Origin: RGIG9041 sp045612565
GTDB lineage: Bacteria; Bacillota; Clostridia; Oscillospirales; QAKW01
Assembly: GCA_045612565.1 (NCBI GenBank)
Contig: JAZKZG010000131.1
Span: 1-31,019, forward strand
Direction of reading: 5' to 3'
Length of the DNA stretch: 31,019 bases
In this document: positions 25,242 through 31,019 of the stretch, piece by piece
Position numbering within the stretch: position 1 is the first letter of the stretch
Layout: each line of letters starts with the position of its first letter
Made by a program: the position numbers and the translations under genes
Notes under the pieces: model-generated
What the model was told of the DNA's origin: nothing
What the model saw: the letters and a program-made list of their open reading frames with translations, nothing else
Database searches by the model: none

Positions 25242-26362
25242 TACTCTACTATAAACCTTTCTACAGCGTCTTGATTTAATGAGATTCCGATACCGGGTGT
25301 CTGAGGAATATGAACAAAGCCTTCAGGGTCAATACTGAACAGAGGCGATGTGAGAGTTTTACGAAGGATTGTATCTTGTTCGCAAAATTCCTGATACCAT
25401 ACGTTTGGAAGTGTTGCAATGTACTGAAGTGTTGCAGACATAAGAATGTTTGTTTTAAATGCGTGAGGAATAATGATTGTGTTATATTCTTCAGCAAGGT
25501 CAATAAGTTTACGGGCAACTGTAAGACCGCCGCAACGGCTGAGGTCAGGCTGAACAATATCTACACAGCCACGGCTGAGTAATTCACGGAATTCGTGGAT
25601 TGTACCGATTTCTTCACCGCCTGAGATATGGCAGGTGGTTGCGCGGTTGATGCGTGAATAACCGTCGAGGTTATCGGGATGGAACGGTTCTTCAATCCAA
25701 AATACGTTTTGCTCTTCAAATGCTTTTGCGGTATTGATAGCGCCCTTTACATCTGTCCAACGCATAGCAATGTCTATCATAAGATGGGCATCGTCACCGA
25801 TAGCCTTACGAGCAGCCTTTACAAGTTTTATATCCTTTTCAAAACTCTGACCGAGACCGCCCCAGCCGAACTTGAAGCCCTGGTAGCCTTTACCCTGGTG
25901 GCTTTCTACAAGGCGGAATACTTCGTCCTCTGTTTCGGGCATAAGAACTGAGCAGTATGCCTGAATTTTATTGCGGTAGCTACCGCCGAGAGCCTTTGCG
26001 GTAGGAACGTTGTAGTATTTACCGATAATATCCCAAAGCGCGATATCGATACCGCTCATTGCGTGGATAACTGCACTGCGGCGACCGTAATAAATGCTCT
26101 TATCGTACATTTTGCGCCAAAGACGCTCAACGTCGAGCGGGTCCTCACCGATAAGGATTTCTTTGAGACCCATACAAGCCATATGAGATGCAGGTGTATC
26201 AATAATTGTTTTAACAACGTAGGGTGCTGAGTCAACCTCACCCACACCACAGATACCTGCGTCAGTTTCAACAACGATAACAACAGTATCCTGACTTCCG
26301 TCACCAATCATTTCGATTTTATTCTGTCTTAAAATCATTGTGCGTACGTCTGTAATTTTCAT
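25241..26362 (-). CDS. Mandelate-racemase/muconate-lactonizing-family acid-sugar dehydratase
   Basis: The 373-residue enolase-superfamily protein has the capping domain (GVGEVDSAP) and a barrel with K164 (GFKFGW). Metal ligands are D197 (MIDIAM), E224 (WIEEPF) and E250 (SGGEEIG). The D273/H300 pair (QPDLSRCGG, IPHAFKTN) marks the MR subgroup with a His-Asp general base. Most MR-subgroup members dehydrate sugar acids to 2-keto-3-deoxy acids. The second Lys of the usual KxK is Gly (K164-F-G166), so His chemistry probably dominates. Directly upstream of the aldolase that would use its product. Confidence 0.9.
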   Translation of the reverse strand: MKITDVRTMILRQNKIEMIGDGSQDTVVIVVETDAGICGVGEVDSAPYVVKTIIDTPASHMACMGLKEILIGEDPLDVERLWRKMYDKSIYYGRRSAVIHAMSGIDIALWDIIGKYYNVPTAKALGGSYRNKIQAYCSVLMPETEDEVFRLVESHQGKGYQGFKFGWGGLGQSFEKDIKLVKAARKAIGDDAHLMIDIAMRWTDVKGAINTAKAFEEQNVFWIEEPFHPDNLDGYSRINRATTCHISGGEEIGTIHEFRELLSRGCVDIVQPDLSRCGGLTVARKLIDLAEEYNTIIIPHAFKTNILMSATLQYIATLPNVWYQEFCEQDTILRKTLTSPLFSIDPEGFVHIPQTPGIGISLNQDAVERFIVE

Positions 26363-26372
26363 TTTGTTTCTC

Positions 26373-27179
26373 CTATACTAATTTTTTATTTAATGCATTT
26401 TCAATGTTTTCACAAAGTATTTTTTCTTTCAGGCGATCAGGGATTTTGCTGAGCAGAACCTTACCGAGAATCGGGCGCGGGTCGTTAAAGGTCTGGTCGG
26501 TACTGAAAATGAACTTGTGTTCGGGAGCCATTTTCACAATCTCTTCCATCCACATTTCCGAATACAGAGTACCATTTACGTCACAGTAGACATTTTTATA
26601 CTCACGTGCCATTCGCAGTGAGTCGATACAACCGCTGCGCACACCTCCCATATGAGCAAGAATAATTTTTAAATCGGGATGTTTTGCAAGGTAGCGTTCA
26701 AACGATACAGGACGGTTCATAGGCTCAGTATCCCACGTGTGACACACAACTGCGATATCGTTTGCAGCAACATAGTCCATAAACACGTCATAACCGCCGT
26801 TATCGAGGTGGGCAAAGTCGGAACGCGGATGAATTTTTACGCCAAGGAATAGCGGATGGTTTTTAAGCGCGTCAATCTGTTCCATAAGTTCTTTGTGCTG
26901 TGATGGTTTGTACCAACAGTAAAAATACATATCGTCACGGCTCTCAGCTAAGTTTACAAGCCAGTTCACCGCACTCACAGCGTCAGAAACACCAAGGGCG
27001 CCCATAGGCATTGCAGCTACTTTATCAATACCGCAACGTTTTGAAAGAGCAAGGCTTTCGGTTTCAGGCATAGGTTCAATAAAGATGTTAGTACACTGAC
27101 CGCTGCCGATGTGAAAGTGAGCATCAAAAATGCGCACGTCTTTTAAATCCTTATTTAAAGCAAGGGTGCGGATATCCAT
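26373..27179 (-). CDS. Amidohydrolase-superfamily metal-dependent hydrolase (possible lactonase)
   Basis: The 268-residue TIM-barrel protein keeps all typical metal and active-site positions: D19, H21 and H23 (FDAHFHIG), H117 (VKIHPR), H147 (VVCHTWD), H176 (ILAHMGG) and D228 (FIFSTDQ). It matches the Amidohydro_2 branch, which includes L-fuconolactonase and related sugar lactonases. A lactonase step before the dehydratase would complete an oxidative sugar-acid route. The start overlaps the previous stop by one base (TGATG), so expression is coupled to its degenerate homologue. Confidence 0.85.
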   Translation of the reverse strand: MDIRTLALNKDLKDVRIFDAHFHIGSGQCTNIFIEPMPETESLALSKRCGIDKVAAMPMGALGVSDAVSAVNWLVNLAESRDDMYFYCWYKPSQHKELMEQIDALKNHPLFLGVKIHPRSDFAHLDNGGYDVFMDYVAANDIAVVCHTWDTEPMNRPVSFERYLAKHPDLKIILAHMGGVRSGCIDSLRMAREYKNVYCDVNGTLYSEMWMEEIVKMAPEHKFIFSTDQTFNDPRPILGKVLLSKIPDRLKEKILCENIENALNKKLV

Positions 27180-27916
27180 CAGTTTATCCCCCTTTCCATA
27201 ATGCGTTCAAAGTTTTTATATGCGATTTTTTCGAGGTCTTCCTCGGGCAAATCGGCATATATCATCTGATAAATTCTGTCATATGGCTCTTTGTCAGCCA
27301 TACCTGTACCAAACATAATTTTGTCTGCACCGATTTCACTGCAAAGGCTCTCAAAAGCGTAGTACTCAATAACGTTTGTCGTTTCGATATACACGTTGGG
27401 AAAGCTTTTGACCATCGCAACGTACTGGCGGTTAAGCCACTGATTTGTGTTTGTAAGAACAAGCACAAGTTCGGGATGTTTTGCCTTGAACTCGGCAAGC
27501 GGTGAAAGGTCTTCATACTCCCACACCGAAACGAGAAGCGGTGCGCCCGTTTTTTCAAGCACTTTTATTATATCGCCAAACATCCAGTCGGTAATAGGTG
27601 ATGCATCCTTTTGGGGACATATACGAAAAGCGGCACCCGCTTTTGCAAGTTCTTCTACCTCATCAACCGTATAACTTTCATTTTTAAACGACGGCGGTAA
27701 CAGTCTTAGCACCGGCACACCGCCGTACTTTTTGCAGTTTTCAAGTGTTTCGTTATTAAGTTCTCTTACCGGTTTACCGTAACGCATAGCGTTGTACCAC
27801 GCAGCCTTTACGATCCCGTTTTGTTCGCAAACAGCCTTTACTTCTTCAAATGTTGAAGCAAACTGCCCCTCGCGATGAAATTCGTAAAAGACACAGTTGG
27901 CATCTTTAAACTTCAT
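27179..27916 (-). CDS. Amidohydrolase-like protein lacking the metal ligands (likely pseudoenzyme)
   Basis: The 245-residue protein follows the same layout as the adjacent amidohydrolase but has lost its ligands. DAHFH becomes DANCV (5-9), KIHP becomes RICP, CHTWD becomes SVWEY, LAHMG becomes LTNTN, and FSTD becomes FGTG (202-205). The barrel pattern (GIVKAAWYNAM, FPNVYIETTN, ADKIMFGTG) is retained. It is first in the operon, with AAGGAG 7 bases before the ATG. It could be a structural or allosteric partner of the next gene's product, or a metal-independent enzyme. I rank it as a family member by layout, not by motif. Confidence 0.75.
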   Translation of the reverse strand: MKFKDANCVFYEFHREGQFASTFEEVKAVCEQNGIVKAAWYNAMRYGKPVRELNNETLENCKKYGGVPVLRLLPPSFKNESYTVDEVEELAKAGAAFRICPQKDASPITDWMFGDIIKVLEKTGAPLLVSVWEYEDLSPLAEFKAKHPELVLVLTNTNQWLNRQYVAMVKSFPNVYIETTNVIEYYAFESLCSEIGADKIMFGTGMADKEPYDRIYQMIYADLPEEDLEKIAYKNFERIMERGIN

Positions 27917-27943
27917 ACTTTCACTCCTTAATATTTTTTCTTA

Positions 27944-27972
27944 ATTATATAAAAGAAATTTTAATTTGTAAA
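27944..27972 (-). promoter_or_regulatory. Sigma-A promoter of the minus-strand catabolic operon
   Basis: On the minus strand TTTACA (27967-27972) and TATAAT (27944-27949) are 17 bp apart, about 28 bp upstream of the ATG at 27916. It is divergent from the promoter of the ROK regulator gene. Confidence 0.8.
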
Positions 27973-27997
27973 GACTTTTTATAAATTAGCCTTTTCC

Positions 27998-28026
27998 TTG
28001 CAACAGTTGATAGTTTTTGGTATAAT
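27998..28026 (+). promoter_or_regulatory. Promoter of the ROK regulator gene with flanking inverted repeat
   Basis: TTGCAA (27998-28003) and TATAAT (28021-28026) are 17 bp apart and point to the ROK gene. GTTGAT (28006-28011) and ATCAAC (28035-28040) form an inverted repeat that brackets the -10 and the likely start site, a plausible operator. Confidence 0.7.
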
Positions 28027-28053
28027 AATAAAAAATCAACCGAGGTGACAACA

Positions 28054-29208
28054 ATGCCAACAGCAAAAAATCTGACATATTTACGCGCTCGTAATCAAGG
28101 CGCTGTTTTACAGACTTTATTACAGGGAAAAAGCATTACAAAGCAAGAACTATCGCATCGGTTAAACCTCACTCCTATGAGTATTTCATATATTGCAGGT
28201 GACTTGCTTGAAAAAGGGATTTTATTTGAAAATTTGTCAGCTACCGCAAAAAAAGAAACACCCGGCAGACGCGGTATTGCACTGTCTATTACGCAAAACC
28301 GTCTGGTTGCGGTGGGCGTTTCAGTTTCAAGACGGCATCTGCGAGTCTCACTCGCAGAACTATGCGGAAAAACTATAAAATGTATCTCTCATCGACACGG
28401 ACAAAACATCACGACAGACAGCCTTACCGCACAGATTATAAGCGATATAAACGAACTCATTCCGCTTGTGCCGAAAGAGCATATACTCGGCATCGGCGTG
28501 AGTTGCATCGGTCTTGTTGATATACAGAAAAAAACCGTTATATCAACCACCGACTTTTACGGCATAAACAACTGGCCTGTCGGTGAGATTTTACAAAAGG
28601 AATTTGATATCCCTTGTTTTGTTGCTGAGGATATGAAGGCGGCGGGACTTACAGAACATTATTACGGTGCCGCCAAGAACCTTCGCGATTTTGTCTATCT
28701 CGGTATAACCTACGGTGTCGGCGCAGGTGTTATTTCAGATAGAAAACTGCTTGAGGGCAACCGCGGATTCTGCGGCGAAGTGGGGCATACAACGTTGCAT
28801 CACAACGGCATTCCCTGCGTGTGCGGTAATCGCGGATGTGCAGAAAAATACCTAAGCGTCAGCGCAATTACAGAACGCTTTGAATTTAAAAACTGGCAGG
28901 ATTTTGTTTTGCTTTGTCAAAACGACCCGCAAAGCAAAGAAGTATGTGCCGTTGCGGAAGAACTCTCAACGCTTATTGTAAACATAGTAAACAACTACGA
29001 TTCGGAAGCAATTATAATAGGTCACGAGGGCGCTGATCTTCCCAATTCATTTTTTGAAAGTGTAAATCAACAGGTAAACGCGCGTATTCTTGCACGTGAC
29101 GTAAAAACGGTGAGAATAATCCCGTCGGCAATTTCCAAAAAGATTCACGAACTTAACGGTGCGTCAATCGTATTCTTTCAATTGTTCGCAGGTTTTTTCA
29201 AACTGTAA
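28054..29208 (+). CDS. ROK-family transcriptional repressor
   Basis: ATG 28054 is chosen because GAGGTGA (28042-28048) is 5 bases upstream. The 384-residue protein has an N-terminal winged helix (SITKQELSHRLNLTPMSISY, about 29-48) and a C-terminal ROK domain with GVGAGVIS, EVGHTTLHHNG and the zinc motif CVCGNRGCAEKYLS. The kinase phosphate motif DxGGT is absent (VGVSVSRRHLRV instead), so it is a regulator and not a sugar kinase. It is divergent from the minus-strand operon and probably represses it until a sugar ligand binds. The ligand cannot be predicted. Confidence 0.92.
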   Translation: MPTAKNLTYLRARNQGAVLQTLLQGKSITKQELSHRLNLTPMSISYIAGDLLEKGILFENLSATAKKETPGRRGIALSITQNRLVAVGVSVSRRHLRVSLAELCGKTIKCISHRHGQNITTDSLTAQIISDINELIPLVPKEHILGIGVSCIGLVDIQKKTVISTTDFYGINNWPVGEILQKEFDIPCFVAEDMKAAGLTEHYYGAAKNLRDFVYLGITYGVGAGVISDRKLLEGNRGFCGEVGHTTLHHNGIPCVCGNRGCAEKYLSVSAITERFEFKNWQDFVLLCQNDPQSKEVCAVAEELSTLIVNIVNNYDSEAIIIGHEGADLPNSFFESVNQQVNARILARDVKTVRIIPSAISKKIHELNGASIVFFQLFAGFFKL

Positions 29209-29280
29209 AGAGATAATCTTTTTAATGTTATTCTGTAATTTACAAATCATTAATTTTTTATGTAATATTATCAAAAATAA

Positions 29281-29309
29281 TTGACATTTAATTTCTTAAA
29301 ATATATAAT
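29281..29309 (+). promoter_or_regulatory. Perfect consensus sigma-A promoter of the sipW operon
   Basis: TTGACA (29281-29286) and TATAAT (29304-29309) match consensus exactly with a 17-bp spacer, about 33 bp before the signal peptidase ATG at 29343. Unless a repressor or another control intervenes, strong constitutive transcription is expected. Confidence 0.9.
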
Positions 29310-29342
29310 TAGTATAAAAATAATAAAGTTTCAGGTAAAATT

Positions 29343-29852
29343 ATGAATGCAAAAGTTAGAAAAATTTGGAATATGATAACCTCGTTTGTTGTTGTTTTGG
29401 TCGTAATACTCGCGGTTTTACTTGCAGGTGCAAGGCTTGTCGGGTTACGAATGTTCACCGTTCTTTCTTCGTCAATGGAGCCGACCTATCACACAGGTTC
29501 TGTAATTTATGTAAAACCTGTTGACACATCGACACTAAAGGAAGGCGACCCCATTACATATATGCTAAGCGAAGATACCGTTTCAACACACAGAATTGTT
29601 GAACTTGTCACAGACGAAGATGACGGCGAACTCAGGTTTGTAACCAAGGGAGACGCAAACGCTACAAATGACCCCGTACCCGTCCATAATAAAAATGTAA
29701 TCGGTAAACCGATTTTCTCTATACCGTATCTTGGCTTTGTGTCCTCGTTTATACAAACGGGTACAGGCAAAATCGTGGCAGGTGCCACAATCGTACTTCT
29801 TATTCTTCTTGTATTTATTCCTGATATATTCAAGGAGAAAAAAACTAATTAG
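29343..29852 (+). CDS. sipW: SipW-type signal peptidase I
   Basis: The 169-residue protein has an N-terminal membrane segment (about 10-30), the Ser motif SSSMEPT (S44) and STHRIV (H83). It has the KGDANATNDPVPV box and a C-terminal membrane segment (about 144-162). A Ser-His dyad instead of Ser-Lys, plus two membrane segments, marks the ER-type/SipW branch. In Bacillus subtilis SipW processes TasA and TapA. Here the next two genes encode proteins with SipW-dependent-type signal peptides, which are its likely substrates. The ribosome binding site is weak (CAGG). Confidence 0.92.
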   Translation: MNAKVRKIWNMITSFVVVLVVILAVLLAGARLVGLRMFTVLSSSMEPTYHTGSVIYVKPVDTSTLKEGDPITYMLSEDTVSTHRIVELVTDEDDGELRFVTKGDANATNDPVPVHNKNVIGKPIFSIPYLGFVSSFIQTGTGKIVAGATIVLLILLVFIPDIFKEKKTN

Positions 29853-29905
29853 TTGAATGGCGCTTTATAAGAGCTTTTCATAAATAAAAAAGGAGGTTCT
29901 TGATT

Positions 29906-30487
29906 ATGAAGACAAGAACAAAAGTCGCATTAACAGCATTGTGTGCGCTGTTACTCATCGTTGCTTCTGTTGCAGGTACTCTTGCATACCTCACAAGTGA
30001 CGACACAGTTACCAACACCTTTACTGTAGGTAAGGTAAAAATTACTATGGACGAAGCTCCTACAGACGTAGACGGTAACGTTATTGCTGGTGACAGACGT
30101 AAAACTAACGAACTTCACCTTATCCCCGGAAGTGATTACACAAAAGACCCGACAATTCACGTTGAGGCAGACAGCGAAGACGCTTATCTTTTTGTAAAGA
30201 TTACTGACCAGATCGCTGCTATCCAGGATACAAAAACTGTTACAGAGCAACTTGCTGATAACGGTTGGACAGCTGTTCCCGGTAAAGACAACCTTTACTA
30301 TCAGATGCATACACAGACTAATGTAGTTAAAGATTACAAAGTTTTTGAAACACTTAAAGTTAAAACAGATGCTACAAACGATCAGCTTGCTGCACTTGCA
30401 GGTAAAGAACTTATCATCAATGCTTATGCAATCCAGAAAGAGAACGTTGCTGACATAGATGCTGCTTGCACAGCTCTCGGTCTGTAA
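29906..30487 (+). CDS. TasA/camelysin-like SipW-dependent exported protein
   Basis: ATG 29906 follows AGGAGG (29891-29896) at 9 bases. The 193-residue protein has a signal peptide with the SipW-dependent pattern (LLLIVASVAGTLAYLTSDD, then TVTNTFTVGKVKI). It continues with the ordered pattern LIPGSDYTKDPTIHVEADSEDAYLFVKI, typical of camelysin/TasA beta-sandwich proteins. TasA forms the amyloid-like fibres of Bacillus biofilm matrix; a fibre or surface role here is inferred from family and from its neighbour sipW. It is short compared with B. subtilis TasA (261 residues). Confidence 0.88.
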   Translation: MKTRTKVALTALCALLLIVASVAGTLAYLTSDDTVTNTFTVGKVKITMDEAPTDVDGNVIAGDRRKTNELHLIPGSDYTKDPTIHVEADSEDAYLFVKITDQIAAIQDTKTVTEQLADNGWTAVPGKDNLYYQMHTQTNVVKDYKVFETLKVKTDATNDQLAALAGKELIINAYAIQKENVADIDAACTALGL

Positions 30488-30522
30488 TTTTAATCTTAAA
30501 TTAACGAAAGAAGATTACTACT

Positions 30523-31019
30523 ATGAATAAAAAAATAGTTGCTCTTGTTCTTGCTTGTGTTCTTATATTCAGTTGCGTTGTTGGCGGAACACTTGCATTA
30601 CTTATGGATAAAACCGAAACCGTTAAAAATACCTTTACATTTGGTAATGTTGACATCGAACTCGACGAAACCCCAGGTACAGCCGACGGTAAATTTAAGC
30701 TCATTCCAGGCAAAGATACTGCTAAGGACCCGACTGTTACAGTTAAAGCTGACAGCGAAAATGCTTTTATCTTTGTTAAGGTTGACAAAAGCCCAAACTG
30801 CGACAGCTTTATCGATTTTGATATAGCAGACGGTTGGACAGCACTCGACGGCGAAGACGGCGTATATTACAGAACATATACAGCTACTGCTACTGATGTA
30901 GAGTATCCTGTTCTTAAAAACGATAAAGTTATTTGTCTTGATACCGTTACAAAAACAATGGTTGACGGCGTAAATAACGATCCTACAACTGCACCTACAC
31001 TTTCATTCACAGCTTATGC
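30523..31019 (+). CDS. Second TasA/camelysin-like SipW-dependent protein (runs off window)
   Basis: An open frame of 165 codons starts at ATG 30523 and is still open at the window end. It begins MNKKIVALVLACVLIFSCVV, then GGTLALLMDKTETVKNTFTFGNVDIEL, the same signal-peptide and first-strand pattern as the preceding protein. KLIPGKDTAKDPTVTVKADS and AFIFVKVDKS repeat the neighbour's motifs. It is therefore a paralogue, likely in the same operon (35 bases after the previous stop) and another SipW substrate. The ribosome binding site is weak (GAAAGAAG). Its C-terminus, and any sorting signal, is outside the window. Confidence 0.9.
   Translation, partial: MNKKIVALVLACVLIFSCVVGGTLALLMDKTETVKNTFTFGNVDIELDETPGTADGKFKLIPGKDTAKDPTVTVKADSENAFIFVKVDKSPNCDSFIDFDIADGWTALDGEDGVYYRTYTATATDVEYPVLKNDKVICLDTVTKTMVDGVNNDPTTAPTLSFTAY

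Noticed and set aside
28054..29208. ROK protein as a sugar kinase
   Set aside because: The N-terminal winged helix is present and the DxGGT phosphate-binding motif is missing, so it is a regulator.

Overview
The window looks like a chromosomal segment of an anaerobic, probably gut-associated, Firmicute of class Clostridia. This is inferred from the gene families: a cohesin/dockerin pair, a giant InlB-repeat surface protein, SipW/TasA-type secretion, a DegV protein, strong AGGAGG-type ribosome binding sites and AT-rich consensus promoters. No rRNA, tRNA, CRISPR array, transposase or integrase was seen, and no gene-free gap exceeds 300 bases.

Region 1 (1-10551) is a surface module. A truncated MerR-type regulator is divergent from a lipoprotein carrying a cohesin-like domain. 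The promoter between them has the 19-bp spacer and central palindrome typical of MerR-activated promoters. The lipoprotein is followed by a 2783-residue exported protein with a type-I dockerin directly after its signal peptide and about 14 InlB/Flg_new repeats plus MucBP-like segments. A small membrane-anchored subtilisin follows. The simplest reading is a self-contained system in which the lipidated cohesin holds the giant dockerin protein at the cell surface.

Region 2 (10597-29208) is a catabolic island made of two convergent operons. The plus-strand operon (11520-20379), divergent from an AraC regulator, encodes an OYE-type flavin/Fe-S reductase, a heparinase II/III-like protein, an SDR, a FAD_binding_2 oxidoreductase, an unrecognised probable alpha/alpha-toroid protein, a sugar isomerase/epimerase-like TIM barrel and a D-2-hydroxyacid dehydrogenase. 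The minus-strand operon (27916 down to 21418), divergent from a ROK-family regulator, encodes a metal-ligand-less amidohydrolase homologue, an intact amidohydrolase, an enolase-superfamily acid-sugar dehydratase, a DHDPS/NAL-family aldolase, a Zn alcohol dehydrogenase, a cupin, a UlaG-like metallo-hydrolase and an aldose-1-epimerase-like protein. Together these can be arranged as a non-phosphorylative route: mutarotation, oxidation to a lactone, hydrolysis, dehydration, aldol cleavage to pyruvate plus an aldehyde. They are combined with cytoplasmic lyase-like and ene-reductase-like enzymes. No sugar kinase and no transporter is encoded here, and the substrate cannot be read from sequence. A DegV protein lies between the operon ends.

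Region 3 (29281-31019) is a SipW-type signal peptidase behind a perfect consensus promoter, followed by two TasA/camelysin-like SipW-dependent exported proteins. The second runs off the window.
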